Below are positions 47,501-56,606 of a stretch of 64,000 nucleotides of DNA, piece after piece (the stretch's first letter is position 1; each line of letters starts with the position of its first letter). The notes under the pieces were generated by a model that worked only from the letters and a program-made list of their open reading frames with translations, ran no database searches and was not told where the DNA came from. The stretch is from Liolophura sinensis (Eukaryota > Mollusca > Polyplacophora > Chitonida > Chitonidae). The stretch covers positions 20,203,853 through 20,267,852 of the forward strand of contig NC_088296.1 of the NCBI RefSeq assembly GCF_032854445.1. The letters run 5' to 3'. The translations under genes and the position numbers were made by a program.

Positions 47501-50500
47501 CTCCCAACCCTCAGTAATCTCTTACTGAAGGAGACCCATCTTGATAAGTTTGTGGGCAAGGCCGTTGGCTGGGTGACGTCCTTTTTCGGCGGCCAGAGCG
47601 GAGACGTAAGTCCTCTGTGTAAAGAGAATTGAAATAATACAAACTTACAATAAGGCGCCGTAAAGAGACAAGACAACTGAATTAAGAGAACTGAAACAGT
47701 CCAAAGCTACGATATTCGAGACCGTTTATTGGTTAAGTAATTGGGACCCAAGCTATGTGGGCTCATGTTAGTTTTACAACAGAACAATGGCCACCCTTCA
47801 TGGACCCAGCTCACAATTTTCCGCGGTACGCCAGTACGTAATTAGTTTTACTATTTTCCAGTACAATATACCTATGTCAGTTGAAAAGAAAGTTTAAATC
47901 AGTGATTCTGTCATAGAATAAAGCACCGTTGATACTCTCAGATTTGGAGCTGCTATTCTTATATTTTTCATTACTTTTGTGGTTAACGCTTTAGTGCAGC
48001 GTAATGACTCAAGAACCTCTGACCATTGCGGTCGCTGCTCATGCCGGCTTCCTCTCCGGCCGCACGTGGGAAGGTCTGTCAGCAACCTGTGGATGGCCGT
48101 GGGTTTCCCCCGGGTTATGCCACCATAATGCTGGCCGCCGTTGTATAAGTGAAATATTCTTGAGTACGGCGTAAAACACCAATCAAATAAATAAATAAAT
48201 AAACTTACTTACTTACTTTTCTTCACTTAAAGCAAAGGTGTACATGTAATCTATTGATGACGACACAGGCTCCATTATTTACAGTCTCGGTAACAAAGAA
48301 AGGGTCGTTTAAAGCTAACATTCATACTAAAGAATTCCAGTCTGTCCATAGTATTAACCAGGATACATGAGGAACAGAAACATACTGAGTCAAATGTCTT
48401 TGTAATATTCCCACACAGATGCCGCTGGAGGGTACCCAGATGAAGCTTCACTACAACGTCCATCACTGCACGCTTCACTTTGGCAAAAGATTTTTAGGTA
48501 AGTGCACAAAGTGAAAACAAATAACAAAGGAAATTATAACACGTATACTTAACACTGATACATCTATGTCTTCAAGCTTCTTCGGGTGGCTGTGAGAAAA
48601 TAGTCAGAAAATAATTTCATAAGGCTATTACTGGCATATCCGCGTTAAGGGGCCTTCGTGGCTAATTGGTTAGCGCGCTAGCGCAGCACAATGACCCAGG
48701 AGTCTCTCACCAATGCGATCGCTGTGCGTTCAAGTAAAGCTCTTGCTTGCTTCCTCTCCGGCCGTACGTGAGTAGGTCTGCCAGCAACCTGCGGATGGTC
48801 TCAGAAAATGAACTCCAGAATTGGTATTTTCCCTCAGACATGTAACACGTGACTTTGTTGCTTTTTTTCTCTCCACGAAGTCCAGTACTTATTTTTAACT
48901 GTTTTTAATTTATTTTTGTCCTTGATATGTGTCCAAATGTATCAAAAGTCGTTAGATGAATGCAATGATCAATATTAATTCTCACCAATTTCTGTACCAA
49001 ACCTTCCTAAAAAAGGTTTATCCATACAAGAATCCTATATTGGCCCACCTGTCTAGAATGCCACGGCCACACTACAATGCGTCGATCTGTGCCATCTTGA
49101 GTTGGAATACAAACCACGCAAACGCTCTTATGCCATCCGAAAATTTGCCAGGTACGAGTTGACGTGAGGTGGTTCCTAACGAATATACTCATTTGTCTCA
49201 AAACATGAATTTGAGAACCATCGCAGATTTGGTATAATTCTCCAGTTTTAATCCCATGTGAAACAAATCCATCATCAAATAAATACTCAAAGAACTAAAC
49301 AAATCAACTTTACTTTCCTCTTTTTGTTCACAGCCTCCAAACATTGTAAGGCTGAGGTCAGCGAAGCTCACACCAAGACCTCCGAATCCTGCACCGAGGG
49401 TAGTCAGGAGAAAGCGTTGAAGTGCGCCGTCAAGAAAGAGGTGACGAAACTGGAGGCCCTGGCTAAAGCCGTCGTGGCTCAACAAGCGAAACCCAAACGT
49501 CAGTTGGTGACAGGCATCCTGTCCGCGGCTCTCCCAACCCTCAGTAATCTCTTACTGAAGGAGACCCATCTTGATAAGTTTGTAGGCAAGGCCGTTGGCT
49601 GGGTGACGTCCTTCTTTGGTGGCCAGAGCGGAGACGTAAGTTCTTTATGCAGTGAGATAAAACATAAAGAGATATTTAAAAAAAAAAACACCCTGGTAAA
49701 AAAAAGAGAAGAAAAACGAGACAAAACTGAATTTAAGGAAGCGGAAACTGCAAAAAAGTTACAACAATGGGGGACTTTAATCGGCTAAATTAATGGTGCA
49801 TAGAAAGGATCGTTTTCGCCTTTGGACGTTTTGTGGTCGAACTGGTAAGTTGGTACTCGTGTACTACAAAAGAGGAACGGCAAGTCAAGGACACGAGTGG
49901 CTACATTGCACAGGAAAAGATTCAACAATACCTATTTAGTTTCATCACCGTCGTTTACTTTATCGGACGAAAATAAAGGCTTATTTATGTGTTTGTTTTT
50001 ATAAGATTTAACACCATTGATTATCTGACTTTGGGAACTGCTTTTACTTTTCTTCTTTGATAACAAAGATGAAAAATTTTCACATATAGTGACAGATTCT
50101 GTTATTTACATTCTACTGTTTTTGATCAGTGACGATGCAGCGGTCAGCTAAGCTAACATTTATATTAAGGGATTCCAGTCTATCTCTCGTATTAACGCCG
50201 ATATTTATTTATTTATTTATTTGATTAGAATACTTCACTTTTACGAAGGTGGCCAGCATTATAGTGGTAGGAAACCGGGCAGAGCCCGGGGAAAAACCCA
50301 CGACAATTCGCAGGTTGCTCACAGGCCTTCTCGCTTATAGCCGGAGAGGAAGCCAGCATGAGCTGGACTTGAACTCACAGCGACCGCATTGGTGAGAGGC
50401 TTCTGGGTCATTACGCTGCGCTAGCGCGCTAACCAACTAGCCACGGAAGCCCCTTAATGTGGATATGCTGGGAACAGAAACATATTGAGTCAAATGTCTT

Positions 50501-53048
50501 TGTAATATTCCCACACAGATGCCGCTGGAGGGTACCCAGATGAAGCTTCACTACAACGTCCATCACTGCACCCTTCACTTTGGTAAAAGATTTTTAGGTA
50601 AGTGCAGAAAGTGAAAAGGCACAACAGAGGAAATATTAGCATGTATACTTAACATTGACTCATCTACGTATTCATGCGAACTCGGTGGCTGTGAGGGAAC
50701 ATGTCAGAATATAACATCAGCAACTTGATCTCTCACAAAATGAACTTGATCGTTGCCTTTTTCGTCTGCAACACGAATATGTGACTTTCGCCTAGAACTT
50801 TATTTTCAGCACTGTAGCATGTCGCCCATGTTCCGTGTCCAAATCTGTCAAACGTGCCTAAATAAAAGTGATGACCAGTATGTTTACCAACTTCTGTATC
50901 TAGGATTCTCCCTGCCAAAGGTCACACTACAAGACCTGCGCGATCTGGAGATCGAATCCAAAGTTCACACATGCTCGGCTACGAATCCAAAAAGTTTTCT
51001 AAAAGGAGCTGGTTCTTAAAGGCTATACCCATATGTCTCAAGACGTTTATTTCGGCGCCTTCGTGCATGCGGGAAAAATTTCGAGCGTTGCAACCCAGTG
51101 AAATAATTCCACGATGAGATTAATACAAAAACAACTAAACAAATCAACTTTACTTTCCTGTCAATGTTCCCAGCCTCCAAACGTTGTAAGGCCGAGGTCA
51201 GTGAAGCTCACACCAAGACCTCCGAATCCTGCACCGAGGGTAGTCAGGAGAAAGCGTTGAAGTGCGCCGTCAAGAAAGAGGTGACGAAACTGGAGGCCCT
51301 GGCTAAAGCCGTCGTGGCTCAACAAGCGAAACCCAAACGTCAGCTGGTGACAGGCATCCTGTCCGCGGCTCTACCCTCCCTCAGTAATCTCTTACTGAAG
51401 GAGACCCATCTTGATAAGTTTGTGGGCAAGGCCGTTGGCTGGGTCACTTCATTCTTTGGTGGTCAGAGCGGTGACGTAAGCAGATTGCATTCTTTACATT
51501 TATCAGAATTTGAACCAATGCTAATACAATAATTCGTATCAGTTAACATTCGAAATAGTTTGGTTATTTTCTTTAATTTGATTGATGTTTAGCGTCGTCT
51601 TTATGAATATTTCACGTTTAGGCCTGACATGTCGGTCTGTTTTATTAGGGCCGACGAAAAAGAGTTTTCGGTCATCCATTTGCAATACGAAAGATCTCCA
51701 TTTACTCTCCAACAAAAATTATACATGTCTCTTAACAAATCAAGCATATTGAGACAAATAAGCTAAATGTATAAAAATGTGTAATGCAGATGCCGCTGGA
51801 GGGTACCCAGATGAAGCTCCACTACAATGTCCATCACTGCACCCTTCACTTTGGCAAAAGATTTCTAGGTAAGTGAAGACAATAACAATCATTTACATCG
51901 GTAACATCTCCAAGGACTGATTGCACAACGATGTTTTCGACTTAAGCAAACATTTAAAACCTCTTTACAATGCTTACTTTTTTACTGGATGTTCAAATTT
52001 GGACACATTTGTCTTAAAATAACATGATGAGGTGGACAAAATTTTGATTTCTATACCCGAAAAATAAGCTTTAAGATTGTATTTCAAATTTTGACTTAAG
52101 TCAGAAATGGCTGTGTGGAACTGCCTCAAGGTCTAAAAACTATGCAGTTTTCCAGGCTTTGGCAAATGTGAACGCAATCTCCGTTACACTGACCCGTTTA
52201 AGAACATTAATAGCAGCTCGTTGTCCGACGTCTTTTCCAGCATTTCTAACTTGGGACTGTTACCTGATAAAGTTAAATCTCGTTGTTATCAATTGGATGC
52301 TGACAAACTAAACTTTCACGACTGGGTTTGCTCAGATCACAAGTCTGATTTGAGGATTTGGAGGCTATGGTGTCAGCATGCAGAAGGTCCTTGTTTTTGT
52401 CTATTGAATCATTTACTTGGGTATTTAGACAGTATTTGGAGGCTATGGTGTCAGCGTACAGAAGGTCCTTGTTTTTGTCTATTGAATCATTTACTTGGGT
52501 ATTTAGACGGTATTTGGGGGCTATGGTGTCAGCATACAGAAGGTCCTTGTTTTTGTCTATTGAATCATTTACTTGGGTATTTAGACGAAGGCATTCCGTG
52601 TTACAGTTTGTGGAAACGGGAATACCATGACGAAACTACAGGTTTTTGGCAAATAACTTACGAACTTTCCAACTTTATTTGTCAAAGACAACTGATGGCC
52701 CTCGAACCTCACACCACTAGCTACTTATATCGAATCCACATTCTTCTTGTTAAAATGGGGTCTTATGTCAATGTTCTGGTGATGCGATAAGGTCGCTTAC
52801 GCTATTCACGGGTTCCACCATTTGCAAACTTTTGTCTCTGCATACAAATGAAGAAATATTTCCTGTCAATGTTCCCAGCCTCCAAACATTGTAAGGCTGA
52901 GGTCAGCGAAGCTCACACCAAAACCTCCGAATCCTGTACCGAGGGTAGTCAGGAGAAAGCGTTGAAGTGCGCCGTCAAGAAAGAGGTGACGAAACTGGAG
53001 GCTCTGGCTAAGGCCGTCGTGGCTCAACAAGCGAAACCCAAATATTGA
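41499..53048 (+). CDS. Secreted three-unit repeat precursor protein (eight coding exons, 420 aa), family not recognised
   Basis: Coding exons join as 41499-41511, 47367-47605, 48419-48497, 49334-49635, 50519-50597, 51174-51475, 51790-51868 and 52879-53048. All seven introns are GT-AG and the sum is 1263 nt, open to a TGA. Residues 1-23 (MKLFCCSVVVLVLLQ..., ending IRA) form a clear signal peptide. Residues 24-39 are a Pro/Glu/Asp/Arg-rich propeptide ending EKR. Three units follow at 40-166, 167-293 and 294-420. Each starts QLVTGILSAALP, has a hydrophobic amphipathic part ending FFGGQSGD, a middle block with HYNVHHC and FGKRFL, and a Lys/Glu/Ala-rich helical end AVVAQQAKPK. Units 1 and 2 end in KR; unit 3 ends in KY and stop. 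Cysteines fall at unit positions 62, 76, 91 and 102. The units differ only at LPTLS/LPSLS and the last residue. The expected fate is secretion and dibasic cleavage into three copies of a four-Cys protein with an N-terminal Gln. Function is unknown; a secreted effector, egg or gland protein, or peptide precursor would all fit. The exon structure is firm; the link to exon 1 is strong but inferred. Confidence 0.85.
42425..42604 (+). mobile_element. SINE-1 5' half in intron 1
   Basis: Head-like ggtctccatggccgagg, tagcgtgtcagcacgggg, caatgcggtcgctttgtg and gcctgcggatagccgtggga. The 3' half is missing; the end meets the inverted-duplication arm. Confidence 0.75.
42590..43110. repeat. Right arm of the inverted duplication, in intron 1
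   Basis: Counterpart of 39640-40236 in opposite orientation. It contains SINE-1 (+) at about 42915-43105, a SINE-2 tail fragment and unique sequence. The arms are about 2.35 kb apart and enclose the putative promoter and exon 1. Confidence 0.8.
44473..44694 (-). mobile_element. SINE-1, young copy in intron 1 with target-site duplication
   Basis: A perfect 14-bp direct repeat TCATTATGTTTGAT flanks the element (44459-44472 and 44695-44708). The head complement (gctaaccaactgagccacgg) is intact. The 3' part between the tail and accataatgt is deleted (about 50 bp), leaving a short palindrome, ttatttataaataa. It belongs to the 5.9 kb intron 1 of the repeat precursor gene. Confidence 0.92.
45200..45286 (-). 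mobile_element. SINE-1 3'-end fragment
   Basis: Only the tail complement and gattggtgttttactccg through cacgacaacggcca are present. It lies in intron 1 of the gene. Confidence 0.82.
45290..46838. other. Unique part of intron 1 before the 88-bp array
   Basis: No exon recognised. Contains the TATA-like box at 46001 and short open frames on both strands without support. Confidence 0.5.
46001..46009 (+). promoter_or_regulatory. Strong TATA-like box inside intron 1
   Basis: TATAAAAGG in the context ctcttttataaaagggtgcg is a better TATA match than the one before exon 1. No good exon with a start codon and donor is visible just after it. Confidence 0.25.
46839..47366 (+). repeat. Six tandem 88-bp units, each ending in a splice-acceptor-like tract, abutting exon 2
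   Basis: Units start at 46839, 46927, 47015, 47103, 47191 and 47279, exactly 88 bp apart, and the array ends at the first base of exon 2. Units begin (G/A)TTGT(A/G)TTCA and end ttttcccctccacag; the last unit has a diverged end and the one before it ends ccatag. The unit start resembles the start of exon 2 (GCTGCTCAGTC), so the array seems to have grown by copying the acceptor region. Since 88 is not a multiple of three, one to two extra units shift the frame. A 225-codon open frame across the array is a by-product of the repeat, not a gene. Confidence 0.95.
47367..47605 (+). CDS. Exon 2: rest of signal peptide, propeptide and block A of unit 1
   Basis: The acceptor is ttttcctctacacag and the donor is GAC|gtaagt. 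The exon enters in phase 1 and leaves in phase 0. It encodes the signal-peptide core, a propeptide beginning EVPEPRDPDVR, the dibasic EKR and the 45-residue block A starting QLVTG. Its first bases resemble the start of each 88-bp unit lying immediately upstream. Confidence 0.9.
47606..48418 (+). other. Intron 2, with a SINE and sequence shared with intron 4
   Basis: The last ~55 nt (gaacagaaacatactgagtc and on) match the end of intron 4. The block at about 48285-48360 also has its counterpart in intron 4 upstream of the SINE there. Intron 2 has its own SINE at 47983-48206. Confidence 0.7.
47983..48206 (+). mobile_element. SINE-1, near full-length, in intron 2
   Basis: Head from gttaacgctttagtgcagcg, B-box region partly lost, then the consensus body and (AAAT)n merging into an ACTT microsatellite. 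It is absent from the matching part of intron 4, so it inserted after or independently of the module duplication. Confidence 0.88.
48419..48497 (+). CDS. Exon 3: block B of unit 1
   Basis: This 79-nt exon has acceptor attcccacacag and donor TTTTTAG|gtaagt, entering in phase 0 and leaving in phase 1. It encodes MPLEGTQMKLHYNVHHCTLH then FGKRFL. It carries the first cysteine of the unit and an internal Gly-Lys-Arg. Exons 5 and 7 encode the same peptide. Confidence 0.92.
48649..48801 (+). mobile_element. SINE-1 5' half in intron 3
   Basis: A good tRNA-like head (ggccttcgtggctaattgg, ttagcgcgctagcgcagc) and the body to cagcaacctgcggatggtc, where it stops abruptly. Confidence 0.85.
49334..49635 (+). 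CDS. Exon 4: block C of unit 1 fused to block A of unit 2
   Basis: This 302-nt exon has acceptor tttgttcacag and donor GAC|gtaagt. It starts ASKHCKAEVSEAHTK, carries three cysteines, runs through AVVAQQAKPKR and continues without an intron into QLVTG of unit 2. The fusion point is the KR codon pair, which is where exon 2 joins propeptide to block A. Confidence 0.92.
50199..50455 (-). mobile_element. SINE-1, near full-length, in intron 4
   Basis: (TTTA)n, then body and complete head complement (gctaaccaactagccacgg). Comparison with intron 2 shows the empty site: ...tagtattaaccaggatac... there corresponds to ...cgtattaac-[SINE]-ccttaatgtggatatg... here. It therefore inserted after intron duplication. 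Confidence 0.88.
50519..50597 (+). CDS. Exon 5: block B of unit 2
   Basis: This 79-nt exon encodes the same peptide as exon 3, with only silent differences (for example GGT for GGC before AAA). The upstream 50 nt of intron and the first 60-100 nt of the following intron also match those around exon 3, which shows that the duplication included introns. Confidence 0.92.
51174..51475 (+). CDS. Exon 6: block C of unit 2 fused to block A of unit 3
   Basis: This 302-nt exon is the twin of exon 4, with acceptor caatgttcccag and donor GAC|gtaagc. Its only amino-acid difference from exon 4 is LPSLS in place of LPTLS. Several third-position changes are silent. Confidence 0.92.
51790..51868 (+). CDS. 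Exon 7: block B of unit 3
   Basis: This 79-nt exon has acceptor gtgtaatgcag and donor TTTCTAG|gtaagt. The peptide is identical to exons 3 and 5. Its upstream intron (51476-51789) is the shortest of the set and its acceptor region no longer resembles the other two. Confidence 0.9.
52361..52594 (+). repeat. Three tandem 78-bp units in intron 7
   Basis: Units start at 52361, 52439 and 52517 with GAGGCTATGGTGTCAGCAT or a close variant and end near TTTAGAC. Because 78 is divisible by three, the array is open in two frames and sits inside a 189-codon open frame (52221-52790) that has no splice or homology support. Best read as an intronic minisatellite. Confidence 0.9.
52879..53048 (+). CDS. Exon 8: terminal block C of unit 3 with stop codon
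   Basis: The acceptor is caatgttcccag, as at exon 6. The exon encodes block C as in exons 4 and 6, but after AKPK the codons are TAT TGA rather than CGT CAG. The last unit therefore ends KPKY and lacks the Lys-Arg site. This is probably the ancestral 3' end of the gene. Confidence 0.9.
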
Positions 53049-53135
53049 GCCGATGGTATATTTATTTGGAGAAAATGACCCAGTATAAGTGAATTGATTG
53101 TAAAAACCTTGATATAACAAGAAAACTTTTCTAGA

Positions 53136-53141
53136 AATAAA
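53136..53141 (+). terminator. Polyadenylation signal AATAAA of the repeat precursor gene
   Basis: A perfect AATAAA lies 88 nt after the TGA, followed by AT-rich DNA and a T/G-rich stretch near 53165-53185 (tagtttttgtgtttact). This predicts a 3' UTR of roughly 100-120 nt. Confidence 0.75.
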
Positions 53142-53621
53142 AAATATGGAATGGCTTAATCTGTTATGATAGTTTTTGTGTTTACTTTGGACTGATAAGC
53201 ACTTAAAAATTCATGATTCAATCCAAAGGGGTTTTAATTTGGAAGAAGATCCGGGGCCATCCGTTGCAATATCGTCAATAGTGACGTTAAGCCATAATCA
53301 TTCATTTGACGTCGGCACTACGGTTAAAAGTACTTCCAGATGTTTATTATCCACAGGAAAAGCGTTGCTTTCAATGTGACACCTGGTAAGAGAAAACCCA
53401 AGGGAGTTCTTCATTCTTACATTTTATTCCGTCCACTCATGCTATTAAATAAACTATGACATTCAGCACATCCGTATTTGTAGTTCATTAAAGTAAGAAT
53501 AATCCCACACAACATTCCGTCCACCCCACAGTCGTTACGATAATAAGTCAAGGCTTAGAGAAGCAGCGGAGCATCACAGAGAACCTCCGGACGATTAGGT
53601 TCGGAGGTCATCGACACGGAA

Positions 53622-53682
53622 AGATAACTCGTTTGTCGTTATAGATAAGACTGCACGATTTCCTGATTTCGGGAAAGATAAG
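53622..53682 (+). promoter_or_regulatory. Cluster of three GATA-type motifs
   Basis: AGATAA at 53622, AGATAAG at 53643 and AGATAAG at 53676, all in the same orientation within 61 bp. A 6-bp inverted repeat, CCTCCG...CGGAGG, lies just upstream (53585-53607). The cluster is 0.5 kb after the gene end and the same AGATAAG occurs in its promoter region. Confidence 0.3.
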
Positions 53683-54117
53683 ACACGAGATATGTCACGA
53701 CTAGAATATATACATCTCTGGTACTGACATGCGTGTAACATTCCATATACTTACATATAGGCCACAAGACTTTGCCAAGCTTTGTGGTGTGTCTTTCCCA
53801 TGGCCTTGGAAGATTTCAAGTAGACCTACCAGAGTATGGTCACCAGGAATAGCCTCCCGGACATATGTAATTTATTCAGATGCCCTCATAAAATGTTCAG
53901 AGCACGTGAAAGTACAAATAATTGTAGATATCTGAAAGATTAAACAGGACAGTTTAGGCTCAGGGTAGATTGAGGGGGCAAAGAAATTGTCAATCTGGTC
54001 CAGTCACTTTAAATGTCATCGTCAGAATCTTATCTCACATTTCTACAACATTCTTCAGCAATCCAAATATACCGTAACTTGGTTTTATAATAATAGTAGA
54101 ATGCTGGTTACACTACC

Positions 54118-54351
54118 GGGGCCCCCTTGGTTAGCGCGCTAGCGCAATGACCCGGGAGCCTCTCGCCAATGCGACCGCTGTGAGTTCAAGTCCAGATCAT
54201 GCTGTCTTCCTCTCCAGCCGTACGTGGGAAGGTCTTCGAGCAACTTTCCCCCGGGCTCTGCTCGGTTTCTTCCCACTATAATGTTGGCCGCCGTCAGCAT
54301 TAGTGAAATATTCTTGAATACGGCGTGAAACACCAATCAAATAAATAAATA
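54118..54351 (+). mobile_element. SINE-1, full-length with target-site duplication, downstream of the gene
   Basis: A 9-bp repeat TACACTACC flanks it (54109-54117 and 54352-54360). The head begins ggggcccccttggttagcg, the B-box region reads gagttcaagtcc and the tail is (AAAT)n. Confidence 0.9.
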
Positions 54352-55471
54352 TACACTACCTACAGTGATGATCAATTCTAATGTGAAGATTACATCGTAA
54401 TGTAAAAGAATATCGCTTCAAGGAAAGAAATAAGTTTTTTGTACTGGTTACCTCTGTTTTTGTAAAAAAAAATATGCTTAAGGTCATGGTAATAGGGAGC
54501 GTTTAAGTGGTTGTTATGTAAAGACTTACATGAGCAGTGACATGAATAAGATAACTTTGTAAGAAGCCACATGTGACCAATTTCCTACCAATCTCACTGT
54601 CGTTGCTGCTCTGGTTTTGTATGCTATTCATTAGTCTTACAAACCATTAGTATCCTACTCGATCAATCACTTTACACCTGTATAGAACTTTACACCTGTG
54701 TCTCAGTTTATCAACGCATAGGTTCCAAGAAACCATTAGCGTTAAAACAAATTGTCCTCCAAGTGAGAGCCACTTGTTCTAAGCCCCTTTTAAAATCCTT
54801 GCTTAAGTCTGAATTCTTTACAAAAATCGATCGTTGGGAACCCCACCTGTAGATTCAGCTAGACTTTGTTTCATTTTATTGCAAACTTACTATTATAATG
54901 TCAGCAAGTTACAAACTTCACTTCTTTAGCACGCTATATGTACATTAAAGACCTGTGGACTATAACTAAGAATGGGATATTTCAAATTTCAAATCGGTTT
55001 CTGTTCTTACCAATACACTTGTGTGAATTACAGTTAGACAAGTAAGACGTTGGTTTTAATTAATGAAACGAACTGGAATTTGTGGGGTAATGAAGACCCA
55101 GCATAGGGAGGCGAGTTCTATTTTCCGTCACATGACCTTGGCGGGTTTTCTCTCTGATCATGATTTGCCAGCTGAGGTTCTGACGACAAGCGTGCGCTGT
55201 GTGGAGTTTGCGTGTGAGTGCAACTGTCTACAGAGTGAGGCGCTATCCGCAAAAAAAACCCAGCACAGGCCGAACCACTCATAGTCTCCTTTCGATGTAG
55301 AAAATAGATCACACCTGACAACAAAAACCTGATGAAGTACGAAACTTAAAAACACGAAACGAGCTCCGGGATTTAGAAGATCGATTTCTCTATCAAGACA
55401 GTGCTTCGATCCGCAGCGTTAAGACGCGTCCACCTATATCCCGTAAACGTACCCTGCCTTGAGGCGCCCCT

Positions 55472-55484
55472 GGGGAAATTCCCC
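55472..55484. promoter_or_regulatory. Perfect palindromic NF-kappaB/Rel-like site
   Basis: GGGGAAATTCCCC matches the Rel consensus GGGRNNYYCC on both strands. It lies in a GC-richer, repeat-poor stretch 2.4 kb after the polyadenylation signal. One 13-bp match in 64 kb is suggestive only. Confidence 0.35.
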
Positions 55485-56606
55485 CACACAATATACCTGT
55501 CACATAGTCTCGGCGAGCCGAATCTGATTTATTTCTCTCCCCTAAAAGAATAGCCTTGGAGACCAGCCGGTGACTCCCGCGGTCTTGTATTCTAAGTCAG
55601 GTGTAGGTGAAGTCGTGAGGGTGTTGGGCAGGAGGACGGGTGGCTCTCATATTCCCCCCGCCATGAATATGCCGGCGCTCATGAAAGTGACATCATATCC
55701 GGTGGAAAATATTCTATATGGCTTTCTTATCAAATAATCAAATAAATGTGTAACCGCTGTACAGTCTCGCTTGTGTCGTGTTCTTTGATGTTCACCCTTG
55801 AAAACACTCTAAATCAGAATCCGTTATGCGTCAGTCAATAGCCTGATCGTGTATGACTTTACATCTCATGCTGTTTATCAGAAAATCTTTCAATCCAAAA
55901 GAAACTTTGTGGCTAGAATTCAGTTAATCTTAAAATGAATACAGAAGAGACACTTCGCAGAGAGTAAAACCAGAGCAGTGGAGACAGTGTGATGTATTTG
56001 GCAAATAGTCGCACCTTACACGTAAAATATAGCATCTTTTGATTTAGGGTGTTATTCCAACTGCTGGCTTACACAGTATCAGATTATACCCCCTTCTAAC
56101 GTTTCTAGATTTTCAACTTTTTTAAAGCGAAATTAACATAGCACACAAATCTGCCCCCTTTGAACGTGCGATAGGCCAGTGGTAGAAAGAACGTGTTTTA
56201 CATTTCGTACACTTAAGACTAAGTCTCTTTTTCAAACTCAGTGCTAGGGCTGTTAGCAGGGTGATTATTTTACGTTTCCCACACAGCCAACATTATCGCA
56301 CACCCTTTTTTTACCTCCATTCCAAAAGAAGTTAGCCTCTCTGGCGGATGCACACAGCGTCAAGCGGTCTGATGTACGTGGTCTTCTACCTTATTGATCG
56401 TCCGGCGTCTCTAGTTAGCCAAACGACAGGGATGGAGTATTGAAGATAAATCACCAGAATGGGAGAGAGAGGGAGGATGGGACTTAAGTTAATTATGGAA
56501 ACATCTGTTACAAGAACGCCGGCGGTTATAAACGACAGAGGATGAGATTGTCATAAACAAACAGGGATGCGCAGTTTTCGGGATGAATTATCGTCCGAAT
56601 ATTAAC

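Noticed and set aside
46840-47517. 225-codon open frame, the longest in the window
   Set aside because: It is a by-product of the 88-bp repeat, whose three frames are all nearly free of stops. It has no start context and overlaps exon 2 in a different frame.
48649-48720. tRNA-like sequence with A- and B-box elements
   Set aside because: It is the head of SINE-1; the acceptor stem does not close and the same sequence recurs in many copies.
49500-49724. Minus-strand frames antisense to exons 2, 4 and 6
   Set aside because: They are shadows of the conserved coding exons and recur because the exons are duplicated.
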